Assembly (NCBI RefSeq): GCF_026805325.1
Contig: NZ_JAPRAT010000016.1
Location: forward strand, 17,411-81,410
Direction: 5' to 3'
DNA: 64,000 nt
Source: Natronobacillus azotifigens
GTDB taxonomy: Bacteria; Bacillota; Bacilli; Bacillales; Amphibacillaceae
The notes under the pieces: generated by a model
The model's input: the letters and a program-made list of their open reading frames with translations, nothing else
Told to the model about the DNA's origin: nothing
Databases searched by the model: none
In this document: positions 38,656 through 49,400 of the stretch, in pieces
Layout of the letters: every line of letters starts with the position of its first letter
Position numbering within the stretch: the first letter of the stretch is position 1
Translations under genes and position numbers: made by a program

Positions 38656-39540
38656 ATGTTTCGTACTGTCGCAGAATTATTGGAAAAGACAAAGAAAGAT
38701 AACCAATCGATTGCAGAAGTGATGATTTTTCAAGAAATGGACCTGCATGATCAATCAAAAGAAGAAATCATCAATCGTATGGATAAAAATCTATCCGTAA
38801 TGGAGCAAGCAATTGAGCGGGGATTAAAAGGAGTGCAATCACATTCTGGTTTAACTGGTGGTGATGCACTACTTTTGCAAAAATATCTCGAGACAAATGA
38901 ACCATTATCAGGTACATTATTATTAGATGCTGTAAGTAAAGCTATTGCAACAAATGAGGTAAATGCAGCAATGGGGATTATTTGTGCTACACCCACTGCT
39001 GGAAGTGCTGGTTGTGTCCCAGGTGCCTTATTTTCAGTGAAAGAGCGGCTAAACCCAACGAGAGAGCAGATGATTAATTTTCTGTTTACTGCCGGTGCAT
39101 TTGGATTTGTCGTTGCGAATAATGCTTTTATTTCTGGAGCGGCAGGTGGATGTCAAGCGGAGGTTGGTTCCGCAGCGGCAATGGCTGCTGCAGCAGTAGT
39201 TGAAATGGCAGGAGGCACTCCACAACAAAGTGCAGATGCATTTGCGATTACGTTAAAAAACATGCTAGGGTTAGTTTGTGATCCTGTCGCAGGCTTAGTA
39301 GAAGTTCCTTGTGTAAAACGAAATGCTATTGGTACTTCAAATGCCATTGTGTCTGCTGATATGGCATTGGCAGGCGTAGTAAGTAAAATACCATGTGATG
39401 AAGTAATTGGGGCAATGTATCGTATTGGAAAACAAATGCCAAGTTCATTGCGGGAAACAGCGGAAGGAGGATTAGCTGCAACTCCAACTGGAAAAGCAAT
39501 AGCAGCTAAGTATTATCGTAATTCAGAAGAGGATGTGTAA
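38656..39540 (+). CDS. sdaAA: L-serine dehydratase, alpha subunit
   Basis: Catalytic half of the [4Fe-4S] L-serine deaminase. Conserved blocks include GICATPTAGSAGCVPGAL (Cys ligand region), GAAGGCQAEVGSAAAMAAAA and LVCDPVAGLVEVPCVKRN (further Cys). 294 residues (B. subtilis 300). GTGGAGGGAAG precedes the ATG. It is 45 bases after sdaAB and six bases before recG, suggesting one operon. Confidence 0.94.
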   Translation: MFRTVAELLEKTKKDNQSIAEVMIFQEMDLHDQSKEEIINRMDKNLSVMEQAIERGLKGVQSHSGLTGGDALLLQKYLETNEPLSGTLLLDAVSKAIATNEVNAAMGIICATPTAGSAGCVPGALFSVKERLNPTREQMINFLFTAGAFGFVVANNAFISGAAGGCQAEVGSAAAMAAAAVVEMAGGTPQQSADAFAITLKNMLGLVCDPVAGLVEVPCVKRNAIGTSNAIVSADMALAGVVSKIPCDEVIGAMYRIGKQMPSSLRETAEGGLAATPTGKAIAAKYYRNSEEDV

Positions 39541-39545
39541 GAAAA

Positions 39546-41582
39546 GTGATAGAACGATCGGTTGATAACATTAAAGGTGTAGGACCTGCTCTGCAGGAGC
39601 AGTTAGAAACATTAAATATATTTACTGTAGAGGATCTTTTATTTTTCTTTCCTTCTCGGTATGATAATTATCAAGTTAAGCCACTTAATGAACTTATTCA
39701 TGATGAAAAAGCAACGATAGAAGGGGAAGTTATTGGCGAGCCGATCGTAACTTATTATGGTCCAAAAAAATCTCGATTAACGGTTCATGTACAAGTTGAA
39801 CAGGTAGTGATAAAAGCAATTATGTTTAATCGAGCGTTTGCAAAAAAACATTTGCAACCTGGAGAAATGGTCACATTAACTGGAAAATGGGATCAACATC
39901 GGTTGCAGATAACCGTCACTCATTATAAAAAAGGACAAGCGAATGTAGAAGAACCAATTCAACCGGTATATTCTTTAAAACAAGTAATAAAATCGACGAC
40001 TTTTAAAAAAGCAGTTCATCAAGCACTTGAACAATACTATGCTGACATTGTAGAAATACTTCCAGATGAATTTTTAACAGAATATAAGTTATTGAATCGT
40101 CGTGATGCAATAAAGGAAATACATTTTCCGAGTGAATTTGAAATGGTAAAACAAGCAAAAAGAAGGATGATCTATGAAGAACTTTTGCTGTTTCAACTGA
40201 AAATGCAACAATTGCGAAAGCTAAATCGGGAAAGAACGACTGGAAATAGCCAACAGTATCATCAAGAAAAAGTAACGAATTTCATTCAGTTATTGCCATT
40301 TGAATTAACGCAGGCTCAACAACGATCTTTAAGTGAAATTTTAACCGATTTGAAATCTCCTTATCGGATGCATCGGTTGTTACAAGGAGACGTTGGGTCA
40401 GGGAAAACAGCAGTTGCTGCCATTATTCTCTATGCTTCCATTACAGCTGGAAACCAAGGGGCACTGATGGTTCCAACTGAAATATTAGCCGAACAACACT
40501 ATCAATCCTTTGTTGGGTTATTTGCTGACTTTGGAAATGTGGAATTGTTAACTGGTTCGATTAAAGGGAAAAAGCGAAAGGAATCTTTGCAAAGACTACA
40601 AAATGGGCAAATCGATATTCTGATTGGAACGCATGCACTAATCCAAGATGAGGTTCATTTTGCTAAGCTAGGCACAGTTGTTGTTGATGAACAGCACCGA
40701 TTTGGAGTAAACCAGCGAAAAGCATTGCGTGCAAAAGGCATGGATCCAGATGTATTATTTATGACGGCAACACCAATTCCTAGAACGCTTGCAATCACTA
40801 GTTATGGTGATATGGATGTTTCTCAAATTGATCAGATGCCAATTGGTAGAAAACCAATTGAAACTTTTTGGGTAAAAGAATCGATGTTACCACGTATTTT
40901 ACGATTTATTGAAAAAGAAATTAATCAAGGACATCAGGCGTACGTTATCTGTCCATTAATTGAAGAATCCGAAAAATTAGATATTCAAAATGCTGTTGAA
41001 TTATATCATCAGTTGCAAACAACATTGGACAATAAAATTAATGTTGGTTTATTACATGGTAGACTTTCAAACGAAGAAAAAGAGATCGTGATGCAACAGT
41101 ATGCAAATAATGAACTACAAGTACTTGTAGCGACAACTGTTGTGGAGGTAGGTGTGAATGTACCAAACGCAACCGTAATGGTAGTTTATGACGCGGAGCG
41201 ATTCGGGTTATCTCAATTACACCAATTAAGGGGGAGAGTAGGTCGAAGTGACGTCCAGAGCTATTGTATCTTAATTGCCGATCCAAAAGGAGATATAGGG
41301 AAAGAGCGGATGCGCATCATGACGGAAACAACAAATGGTTTTGAGTTAGCTGAACAGGATTTAGAATTACGTGGCCCGGGTGATTTTTTTGGAAAAAAAC
41401 AGAGTGGATTACCAGAGTTTCAACTTGCAGATATTGTTCATGATTATCGTGCATTAGAAACTGCCCGTAATGACGCGCAGACAATAATATATGATGAAAA
41501 ACTAGAAAATGACCCTAAATACCAAGCATTGAAAAGCTACCTCGAAAAGGAACTCATGGAAAAAAGCACGTCTTTGGATTAA
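39546..41582 (+). CDS. recG: ATP-dependent DNA helicase RecG
   Basis: Branch-migrating helicase for fork reversal and recombination. An N-terminal wedge/OB domain (residues about 1-150, starting [13 protein letters not shown]) precedes the motor domains: Walker [16 protein letters not shown] near residue 282, [22 protein letters not shown], and motif [15 protein letters not shown]. 678 residues (B. subtilis 682). The start is GTG 39546; its Shine-Dalgarno sequence (GAGG) is rather distant, but the N-terminal match to the family supports it. Confidence 0.96.
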   Translation: MIERSVDNIKGVGPALQEQLETLNIFTVEDLLFFFPSRYDNYQVKPLNELIHDEKATIEGEVIGEPIVTYYGPKKSRLTVHVQVEQVVIKAIMFNRAFAKKHLQPGEMVTLTGKWDQHRLQITVTHYKKGQANVEEPIQPVYSLKQVIKSTTFKKAVHQALEQYYADIVEILPDEFLTEYKLLNRRDAIKEIHFPSEFEMVKQAKRRMIYEELLLFQLKMQQLRKLNRERTTGNSQQYHQEKVTNFIQLLPFELTQAQQRSLSEILTDLKSPYRMHRLLQGDVGSGKTAVAAIILYASITAGNQGALMVPTEILAEQHYQSFVGLFADFGNVELLTGSIKGKKRKESLQRLQNGQIDILIGTHALIQDEVHFAKLGTVVVDEQHRFGVNQRKALRAKGMDPDVLFMTATPIPRTLAITSYGDMDVSQIDQMPIGRKPIETFWVKESMLPRILRFIEKEINQGHQAYVICPLIEESEKLDIQNAVELYHQLQTTLDNKINVGLLHGRLSNEEKEIVMQQYANNELQVLVATTVVEVGVNVPNATVMVVYDAERFGLSQLHQLRGRVGRSDVQSYCILIADPKGDIGKERMRIMTETTNGFELAEQDLELRGPGDFFGKKQSGLPEFQLADIVHDYRALETARNDAQTIIYDEKLENDPKYQALKSYLEKELMEKSTSLD

Positions 41583-41590
41583 GAAGATGC

Positions 41591-41640
41591 TTGCATCTTT
41601 TATCTGTGTATTATATATTACTATTAGTACCTAGTCTTAA
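41591..41640 (+). promoter_or_regulatory. fap operon promoter with FapR operator
   Basis: -35 TTGCAT (41591-41596), a 17-base spacer and -10 TATATT (41614-41619). Four bases further, TTAGTACCTAGTCTTAA (41624-41640) matches 13 of 17 positions of the palindromic FapR operator known from B. subtilis (TTAGTACCTGATACTAA). The operator covers the likely start of transcription, so FapR should repress its own operon until malonyl-CoA releases it. Confidence 0.88.
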
Positions 41641-41689
41641 GGGGCGTTATTACATAAGTTTTACTGAAGAAAGAATGGGTGGTGGAACC

Positions 41690-42283
41690 GTGAAATTATC
41701 AAAAAAGGCTCGACAGGAACAACTTCGTACAAAAATAGAGGAGATGCCTTTTATTACAGATGAGGCATTAGCGCAACAGTTTGGTGTGAGTATTCAAACC
41801 ATTCGTCTCGATCGAATGGAGTTGTCGATACCGGAGTTAAGGGAACGAATTAAATCGGTAGCTACAGACCAGTGGAATGAAACAGTAAAAGCGCTGCCAA
41901 TTGATGAAGTAATTGGTGAGATTATTGACCTTGAATTAGACCAACGTGCAATCTCCATATTAGACATAAGAAACGAGCACGTTTTTTCCAGAAATGACAT
42001 TGCGAGAGGGCATCATTTATTCGCACAAGCAAACTCGTTAGCAGTTGCAGTCATTGATGATGAATTGGCCTTGACTGCAAAAGCAGAGATTAAATTTTCA
42101 AGACAAGTGAAACAAGGAGAGCGTGTCATTGCTAAAGCAACTGTCTTGGGGACAGACCGTAAACAACGAACAACCGTCCAAGTAGATAGTTTTGTGGAAA
42201 ATGAAGTTGTGTTCTCTGGAAGTTTTCTTATGTTTCGATCTACAGAAAATAAGGGGGAGTTGCAAGATGAAAATAGTAATTGA
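41690..42283 (+). CDS. fapR: FapR: malonyl-CoA-responsive repressor of lipid synthesis
   Basis: Represses fatty-acid and phospholipid genes; malonyl-CoA releases it from DNA. The N-terminal DeoR-like helix-turn-helix ([21 protein letters not shown]) is followed by a hot-dog effector domain with [20 protein letters not shown]. The start is GTG 41690, about five bases after GGTGG (197 residues; B. subtilis 188). The codons between the operator and this GTG are not part of the gene. Heads fapR-plsX-fabD-fabG-acpP. Confidence 0.94.
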   Translation: MKLSKKARQEQLRTKIEEMPFITDEALAQQFGVSIQTIRLDRMELSIPELRERIKSVATDQWNETVKALPIDEVIGEIIDLELDQRAISILDIRNEHVFSRNDIARGHHLFAQANSLAVAVIDDELALTAKAEIKFSRQVKQGERVIAKATVLGTDRKQRTTVQVDSFVENEVVFSGSFLMFRSTENKGELQDENSN

Positions 42284-43268
42284 TGCTATGGGCGGTGACC
42301 ATGCTCCAAAAGCTGTAGTAGAAGGTGCTATCGAAGCAGTAAAGAGTATCGATCAACTGGAAGTGATTTTAGTCGGTGATGAAGCAAAGATAAAAGAACA
42401 TCTTTCTGACCAAACAAATATTACAATTATACATACAACGACTGTTATTACTGGGGATGACGAACCTGTCCGTGCAGTACGTCGAAAAAAAGATGCATCG
42501 ATGGTATTAATGGCAAACGAAGTAAAAGAAGGGCGAGCTGATGCATGTATATCTGCTGGGAACACAGGTGCGTTAATGAGTGCAGGTTTGTTTCAAGTAG
42601 GACGTATTAAAGGAATAGAACGTCCTGCACTTAGCCCTACTTTACCTACAACCGATCAAAGAGGGTTTTTATTATTAGATGTTGGAGCGAATATGGATGC
42701 GAAACCAAAGCATCTCGTTCAATATGCGATTATGGGCTCTATCTATAGTGAAAAAGTTCGTGAAATAAAGAAACCACGAGTGGGCTTGTTGAATGTCGGC
42801 ACGGAAAATGGAAAAGGGAATGAATTAACAAAACAGGCATTTTCTTTATTAGAGGAAGCGCCGATCCATTTTATCGGAAATGTGGAATCAAGAGATTTAC
42901 TTGAAGGTGTAGCTGATGTCGTTGTAACAGACGGATTTAGTGGGAATATTGCGTTAAAGACAGTGGAAGGCACCGCATTAACAATGTTTTCTATGCTGAA
43001 GAAACCCCTGATGTCTAGCCTGAAAACTAAATTAGCGGCAAGTGTGATTAAATCAGATCTTAAACAACTAAAGAATCAACTAGACTATGCTGAACATGGT
43101 GGAGCAGGATTGTTCGGTTTAGCAGCCCCTGTTATAAAAGCACATGGATCCTCAAATGGACGTGCGATCTATAGCGCAATCAAACAGGCATGTTACATGG
43201 TGGAGAATGATGTAACCAAAACTATCGAAGAGACAGTAGCCTTGATGAAAGATGGTGAGGAGGAATAA
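42267..43268 (+). CDS. plsX: phosphate acyltransferase PlsX
   Basis: Makes acyl-phosphate from acyl-ACP, the first step of phospholipid synthesis through PlsY. Family blocks: [17 protein letters not shown] at the N-terminus, [15 protein letters not shown] and [17 protein letters not shown]. The start is ATG 42267 after AAGGGGGAG and within the end of fapR; 333 residues, as in B. subtilis. The stop overlaps the fabD ribosome-binding site. Confidence 0.96.
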   Translation: MKIVIDAMGGDHAPKAVVEGAIEAVKSIDQLEVILVGDEAKIKEHLSDQTNITIIHTTTVITGDDEPVRAVRRKKDASMVLMANEVKEGRADACISAGNTGALMSAGLFQVGRIKGIERPALSPTLPTTDQRGFLLLDVGANMDAKPKHLVQYAIMGSIYSEKVREIKKPRVGLLNVGTENGKGNELTKQAFSLLEEAPIHFIGNVESRDLLEGVADVVVTDGFSGNIALKTVEGTALTMFSMLKKPLMSSLKTKLAASVIKSDLKQLKNQLDYAEHGGAGLFGLAAPVIKAHGSSNGRAIYSAIKQACYMVENDVTKTIEETVALMKDGEEE

Positions 43269-43269
43269 T

Positions 43270-44217
43270 ATGAAGCGAGTAGCTTTTATTTACCCCGGAC
43301 AGGGTTCGCAACAAGTGGGTATGGGAAAAGAATTGTTAGAAACATACTCATTAGTTAAAGCGTTGTTTGATCAGGCAGATCAAGCTTTGCAAACTCCGTT
43401 GAGTGAGTTAATGCTTCAAGGCCCTGAAGAACAGTTGACAGAAACAAGGAATGCTCAACCAGCTTTACTATTGATGAGTACTGCTGTTACGAAGGTATTA
43501 GCAGATCAGAACATTGTACCAGATGCAGTTGCGGGACATAGTTTAGGTGAGTATAGTGCGTTAGTAGCGGCAGGTGTCTTTGAATGGACGGATGCATTGC
43601 AGTTAGTACAAAAACGTGGAGAATTAATGGAACAAGCATATCCTGCAGGAGCAGGTGCAATGGCAGCGGTTCTAGGTATGGAACAACATGTTTTAGAACA
43701 GCACTTACAAAAAATCACGGAAGAAACAAACGAACCGCTTGAAATCGCTAACTTAAACTGTCCTGGACAAATTGTAATCTCTGGAACAAAGTTGTCGGTG
43801 GAGACAGCTGCTGAAACATTAAAAGAGGCAGGTGCAAAGCGAGTTATTCTACTAAATGTTAGTGGTCCTTTTCATTCTTCCTTAATGAAGAAAGCAGCCG
43901 ATGAGTTTACTAATCAATTGGAAAACGTGAATATTTCTGATGCCCAATTACCTTTCTATGCAAATGTTACAGCGAATATAGCTCAAGATAAAGAAGAAAT
44001 CAAACAGTTACTTGTTAAACAACTATATTCAACGGTGAGATTTCAAGAAATTATTGAACAATTACTTACTGAACAATACGATGCGATCGTTGAATTAGGG
44101 AACGGAAAAGTGCTAACTGGACTAGTAAAAAAAATAAATCGTAGAACAAAAACTTTTTCGATCCAAGATCCAGCTTCAGTGCAAGCATTTGTTGAATGGT
44201 ATAAGGAGGAATCGTAA
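43270..44217 (+). CDS. fabD: malonyl-CoA:ACP transacylase
   Basis: Loads malonyl groups onto ACP for elongation. N-terminal [17 protein letters not shown]; nucleophile elbow [10 protein letters not shown] (Ser near residue 89); active-site His in SGPFHSSLM near 199. The start is ATG 43270, after GGAGGAA (315 residues; B. subtilis 317). Stop and fabG start share one base (TAATG). Confidence 0.96.
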   Translation: MKRVAFIYPGQGSQQVGMGKELLETYSLVKALFDQADQALQTPLSELMLQGPEEQLTETRNAQPALLLMSTAVTKVLADQNIVPDAVAGHSLGEYSALVAAGVFEWTDALQLVQKRGELMEQAYPAGAGAMAAVLGMEQHVLEQHLQKITEETNEPLEIANLNCPGQIVISGTKLSVETAAETLKEAGAKRVILLNVSGPFHSSLMKKAADEFTNQLENVNISDAQLPFYANVTANIAQDKEEIKQLLVKQLYSTVRFQEIIEQLLTEQYDAIVELGNGKVLTGLVKKINRRTKTFSIQDPASVQAFVEWYKEES

Positions 44218-44957
44218 TGTTTTCAGAGAAAGTAGCATTAGTAACTGGAGGTTCGCGTGGAATTGGACGCGCAGTTGCGCTTGAACTCGCAAGAAACGGA
44301 GTCAAAGTAGCTGTTAACTTTGCAGGTAATGAAGAGAAAGCGCAAGAAGTAGTAGAAGAAATCGAAGCAATGGGCGTATCGGCAATTAAAATTCAAGCGA
44401 ATGTTAGTAGTGAGACAGAAGTAAAATCAATGATTAAGCAAGTAATTGATTCTTTCGGTCAATTAGATATCTTGGTTAATAATGCTGGGATTACAAGAGA
44501 TAATTTATTAATGCGGATGAAAGAAACAGAATTTGATGAAGTCATTCAAACAAATTTAAAAGGTGTATTTCTTTGTATGAAGGCTGTCACTAGACAAATG
44601 ATGAAGCAACGTAGTGGTAAAATAATCAATATCGCATCTGTTGTTGGCATCAGTGGTAATGCGGGACAAGCTAATTATGTTGCGGCAAAGGCTGGTGTAA
44701 TTGGTATGACGAAAACCGCAGCAAAAGAATTAGCCCCAAGGAATATTTTAGTTAACGCTGTTGCACCAGGTTTCATTACAACAGATATGACAGACCAATT
44801 GCCCGAAGAGATGCGTGAAGAGTTATTAAAAATGATTCCACTACAACGGCTTGGAGTTAGTGAGGATATTGCAAAAACAGTTCGTTTTCTAGCTTCAGAA
44901 GATGCAAATTATATTACAGGGCAAACTATACAAGTAGATGGTGGTATGGTAATGTAA
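44217..44957 (+). CDS. fabG: 3-oxoacyl-ACP reductase
   Basis: NADPH-dependent reduction of beta-ketoacyl-ACP. Short-chain dehydrogenase: cofactor motif [29 protein letters not shown], catalytic Ser in [10 protein letters not shown] and YxxxK in [10 protein letters not shown]-terminus [14 protein letters not shown]. 246 residues, as in B. subtilis. AAGGAGG precedes the ATG; 1-base overlap with fabD. Confidence 0.97.
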   Translation: MFSEKVALVTGGSRGIGRAVALELARNGVKVAVNFAGNEEKAQEVVEEIEAMGVSAIKIQANVSSETEVKSMIKQVIDSFGQLDILVNNAGITRDNLLMRMKETEFDEVIQTNLKGVFLCMKAVTRQMMKQRSGKIINIASVVGISGNAGQANYVAAKAGVIGMTKTAAKELAPRNILVNAVAPGFITTDMTDQLPEEMREELLKMIPLQRLGVSEDIAKTVRFLASEDANYITGQTIQVDGGMVM

Positions 44958-44992
44958 AAAAGCATATGTAACTTGAAAGGGGGTGAAAGGAA

Positions 44993-45226
44993 ATGGCAGA
45001 TACTTTTGATCGTGTAAAGAAGATCGTCGTAGATCGTCTAGATGTTGAGGAAGAAAAAGTAACAATGGATGCTTCTTTTAAAGAAGATCTAGAAGCAGAC
45101 TCATTAGACGTGGTTGAGCTTGTAATGGAACTTGAAGATGAGTTTGACATGGAAATCGCGGATGAGGAAGCTGAAAAAATTGAAACGGTAGGCGATGCTG
45201 TTACTTACATAGACAGCCAAGCTTAA
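44993..45226 (+). CDS. acpP: acyl carrier protein
   Basis: Carries growing acyl chains on a phosphopantetheine arm attached to Ser37 of the DSL motif ([12 protein letters not shown]). 77 residues, highly acidic, as in B. subtilis. AAAGGGGGTGAAAGG gives a very strong ribosome-binding site, matching the abundance of ACP. A terminator follows directly. Confidence 0.97.
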   Translation: MADTFDRVKKIVVDRLDVEEEKVTMDASFKEDLEADSLDVVELVMELEDEFDMEIADEEAEKIETVGDAVTYIDSQA

Positions 45227-45234
45227 AATAGGAG

Positions 45235-45262
45235 AAAGTCTCGCCTAATTAGCGAGACTTTT
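45235..45262 (+). terminator. terminator of the fap-acpP operon
   Basis: AAAGTCTCGC (45235-45244) pairs with GCGAGACTTT (45252-45261) around a 7-base loop. Confidence 0.88.
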
Positions 45263-45334
45263 GCACTTTTTCATTACCATCGTTCGTGTTAGTATAGGGA
45301 GAAACAAATTGCCTAGTTAAGGAGGGGAAGAATA

Positions 45335-46033
45335 TTGGATTTTCAACCATTACAAAAACAATTAGCGATAACCTTTAACGATCAAACTATTCTACAACAA
45401 GCATTTACCCATTCCTCCTATGTTAATGAACATAAAAACCGTATTTATCAAGACAATGAAAGACTCGAGTTTCTCGGAGATGCTGTATTAGAATTAGGGA
45501 TATCTCAATATTTATATCGAAAGTATCCGAATAGAGCTGAAGGTGAATTAACTAAAATGCGCGCATCGATTGTTTGTGAACCAGCACTCGTGAGTTTTGC
45601 AACGGATCTTCATTTTGACCGTTATGTTTTGTTAGGAAAAGGAGAAGAACGAACGGGAGGAAGGAAACGACCGGCTCTATTAGCTGATGTATTTGAGGCG
45701 TTTATTGGTGCACTTTATTTAGATCAAGGTTTTCAAGAAGTGATAAAATTCTTAGATCAGTATGTTTATCCGAAAATTGCAGATGGTGCTTTTTCTCATG
45801 CACTTGATTATAAGAGTCAATTGCAAGAGCTTATTCAACAAAATAAAGATGCAGTAATTGATTACGACATTGTTGCAGAAAATGGCCCCGCACATGACCG
45901 TGAGTTTGTAGCACATGTTCGAGTCAATCAAGAAATTAGTGGGATTGGAGAAGGGCGAACAAAAAAAGAAGCAGAACAACGGGCGGCGAAAAAAGCGTTG
46001 GATTATCACAAGAAGAAAAAAAGCCAAAAATAA
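45335..46033 (+). CDS. rnc: ribonuclease III
   Basis: Cuts double-stranded RNA in rRNA processing and turnover. The catalytic signature [15 protein letters not shown] lies near residue 40; the second metal site ([15 protein letters not shown]) near 113; the C-terminal dsRNA-binding domain (about 157-225) has [18 protein letters not shown]. The TTG start at 45335 is seven bases after AAGGAGGGG. 232 residues, somewhat shorter than B. subtilis (249). Confidence 0.95.
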   Translation: MDFQPLQKQLAITFNDQTILQQAFTHSSYVNEHKNRIYQDNERLEFLGDAVLELGISQYLYRKYPNRAEGELTKMRASIVCEPALVSFATDLHFDRYVLLGKGEERTGGRKRPALLADVFEAFIGALYLDQGFQEVIKFLDQYVYPKIADGAFSHALDYKSQLQELIQQNKDAVIDYDIVAENGPAHDREFVAHVRVNQEISGIGEGRTKKEAEQRAAKKALDYHKKKKSQK

Positions 46034-46039
46034 ATGAAG

Positions 46040-46083
46040 CGTTGGCTAGTTTCTATGAAAAATTTCGTAAAAACGAGCCAACG
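46040..46083. terminator. hairpin between convergent rnc and yfkK
   Basis: CGTTGGCT (46040-46047) pairs with AGCCAACG (46076-46083) around a 28-base loop, in the 61-base gap between two convergent genes. The T run is weak, so it is only a probable terminator. Confidence 0.5.
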
Positions 46084-46094
46084 ATTTCAATGAA

Positions 46095-46316
46095 TTATTT
46101 GCGTGTTTTTGCTAACTCCTCAATGAAAGCTTGTGTTTCGGATACACTTAAATGCTTTTTCTGTTGCAATAAATCATAGAGCATTTTTAACTCGTCATAT
46201 TTAGATAGGTCATAATCATCCGCATCTAATAGGGAACTATTGACGACTCCGAGCTGTGTACCTATCTCTTTTAGTATATATTGCAAATTCGCCTCGCTTG
46301 CTTCATTTAAATCCAT
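46095..46316 (-). CDS. yfkK: DUF1128 (YfkK-like) small protein
   Basis: 73 residues, acidic and helical: the ANLQYILKEIGTQLGVVNSS, DADDYDLSKYDELKMLYDLL and AFIEELAK segments match the DUF1128 family typified by B. subtilis YfkK (71 residues). GAGGAGTGA lies just upstream of the ATG. It is on the reverse strand between rnc and smc, which are adjacent in B. subtilis, so it is an insertion into a conserved block. Function unknown. Confidence 0.85.
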   Translation of the reverse strand: MDLNEASEANLQYILKEIGTQLGVVNSSLLDADDYDLSKYDELKMLYDLLQQKKHLSVSETQAFIEELAKTRK

Positions 46317-46342
46317 GTGATCACTCCTCGTTTAATCTAAAC

Positions 46343-46371
46343 TTCTAACTCCTCCATCTTTATGGTAAAAT
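46343..46371 (+). promoter_or_regulatory. candidate extended -10 promoter for smc
   Basis: TGGTAAAAT (-10 TAAAAT at 46366-46371) with a weak TTCTAA 17 bases upstream, in the gap after the divergent yfkK start and about 70 bases before smc. The same TGGTAAAAT motif precedes lspA. Confidence 0.45.
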
Positions 46372-46441
46372 AGATTGGTTGAAATTACAAAGTGGTGAAT
46401 CAAAAAGTAAGTAAATTGTCTCATGAAATAGGTGAAAATAT

Positions 46442-49400
46442 ATGTTCCTAAAAAAATTAGAATCTGTAGGGTTTAAATCATTTGCTGAGCGTATTTCGGT
46501 AGACTTTGTTCCTGGAGTTACGGCAGTCGTTGGTCCTAATGGAAGTGGCAAGAGTAATGTTACAGACGCTATCCGTTGGGTATTAGGAGAACAATCGGCG
46601 AAATCATTACGCGGAACAAAGATGGAAGACATTATTTTTCAAGGTAGTGATACAAGAAAACCTTTAAATGTTGCTGAAGTGACACTAGTACTTGATAATC
46701 AAGCGAGAACTTTACCTGTTGACTATCAAGAAGTGAGTGTAACTAGACGTGTTTACCGTTCAGGGGAAAGTGAGTTCTATCTTAATAAACAATCGTGTCG
46801 ATTAAAAGATATTATTGATTTATTTATGGATTCGGGGCTTGGTCGTGAAGCTTTTTCGATTATAAGTCAAGGGAAAGTCGAAGAAATATTAAGTTCGAAA
46901 GCAGAAGAACGACGGACGATTTTTGAAGAAGCTGCTGGCGTTCTAAAATACAAAAATCGTAAGAAAAAAGCAGAATACAAATTAGCAGAAACACAAGAAA
47001 ACCTGAATCGAGTAGAAGACATTATCTATGAAATTGAGGGGCAGTTAGAACCTTTGCAGCAACAGGCGTCTATAGCGAAGGAATATTTAACACAAAAAGA
47101 GCTATTGACCAATACTGAGATTGCATTATTACACGCAGAAATACTAGAGTTACATAGTGAATGGTCACATTATTTGAAAAACATTGATCAACTAAAGCAG
47201 GATGACACAACGATTACTAGTACTATCCAAAAGAAATCTGCTTTAATTGAGGAAGAACAAGTGAAGATTCAAAGATTGGATCAAGCAATTGAAGGTTTAC
47301 AGCAACAACTGTTATCTTTAACTGAAGAACTAGAAAAGTTAACCGGTAACAAAAATTTGCTAATTGAGCGAACAAAAAATGTAACGAATAATAAACAAAA
47401 ATTAGCACAAGAACTTGCAACCATCGATGAAACGATTACGGAACATGCAAATCTTAGCGAAAAAGAGCAAGAGGAACTATTTGCTTTACAATCAATAAAG
47501 AAAAAGACAGAAGAAGCATTAAACGAATGTAAGAATAAATTGGATGTTAGTGTTGAAGATATGGAAGCCCAAATTGAATTGTTGAAAAGTGATTATATTG
47601 AATTATTAAATGAACAGGCTGCCAATCGTAATGCTCAACAATCAATCGAGCAGCAATTGTCACAATTAGAACAACGTAAAAACAATCAACAACATAAGTT
47701 AGACTTGCAACGAAAAGAAAGAAACCAACTAGCCCAAGAATTAGAATCATTACAAGCAGAACAAGAAGAGCAAGTGCAATTGTTTGAAGCAAAAGAACAG
47801 AAACGAAAACAGATACAACAGCACTTGCTTGATCAAGAAAATGAGATTCAAGCTATGCAAGCTAAATTACAACAAGGTTATCAGTATTTAGAGAAAATCA
47901 AATCACGAAAAGAAATGCTGGAAGAAATGAAAGAAGATTTCCAAGGTTTCTTTTATGGTGTAAAAGCAGTGTTAAAGGCGCGTGATGATCATAAGTTGAC
48001 TGGGGTTCACGGTGCAGTCATTGAATTATTACAAGTGCCGGATCAGTATGTAAGTGCGTTGGAAACAGCGCTTGGAGGTCAGGCGCAACATATTGTTGTG
48101 GATGATGAAAAAACAGCAAGGCAGGCAATTCACTATTTAAAACAATCAAATAATGGTCGAGCAACCTTCTTGCCTCTACAGACGATGAGAGCAAAAAATG
48201 TTCCATCTGCCTTATTAACACGAATTAAAGATATTGATGGATTTGTAGGAGTTGCAAGTGACTTAATTGAATACGATCAAAAATATCATGTGATTGTTAG
48301 CAATTTACTTGGAACGACTATTTTAGCAAAAACATTAAAAGATGCAAATGAGCTAGCTTCTTTATTAGAACGTCGGTATCGGATTGTAACCCTAGATGGA
48401 GATGTAGTCAATCCTGGTGGTTCTATGTCTGGTGGGGCAAAGAAAAACACCAATCAATCTTTGTTTACCCGTGAGAAGGATTTAAAAGAAATAACAGATA
48501 AGTTAGCAGACACAGAGAAAAGAACGTCACTTTATGAAGAAAAGCTCTCAAGTAAAAAAGCAAAGGTAGCAGAGCTGCAAAAAGACCTCGCTAGACAAAC
48601 AGAACAACATACGAAATTGAAAGAAAAGCAAATTGATTTACAATCAAGAATTGCAGAAGTGACAATAAATCTTCGTCACCATGATGATCATATGCGTATC
48701 TATGACCAAGATAACGTGCAAGTAGATCAAGATAGAAAAACATTGATCCAATCTAAACAAGAAAAAGAACAAGCGTTAGAGGAGTTAAAGAGGCAAGTTA
48801 TTGATTTGCAAGCCCAAATTGAATATTTAACGAAAGAAAAAGAAAATAAGGAAAAGAATAAGGATTCCATTCAGCAGCAATATCATCAATTGCAAGTACA
48901 ATTAGCTCAACAAACTACGAAAGTAGAAAATCAAACGGACAAAACAGCGCAACTGAGATCAAGATTAGAGGAACTTCAAGCAACGAAAGCTAAATTGTCC
49001 AAAGAACTGGAAGAATTAGCTCAGTTAGAGCAAAGTCAACGCACAATAAGTGATGTTGATCATGAGATAGAGCAGAAGCAAGGTGAAAAGCAACAGACAT
49101 TAGCTGCGATTCAAGATTATCGTAACCAACGTTTAGACTTAACCACGTGGCTCTCAACTGCTGAAAGTGAAGTAAAGACAGTTCAGAACCAACGACAAGC
49201 ATTACGGGAAAAGTTGCAGAGTTATGAGGTGAAAGCGAACCGATTAGACGTTGAATTAGAAAATAGGCTAGATCATCTACAAACGGAATATGAAATAAGT
49301 TTTGAGAAAGTAAAAGAGACTTATCCGAAAGCGGAAAACATTAAAGAATCCCGACAACAAGTCAAATTAATTAAACGGACGATTGATGAACTAGGCACGG

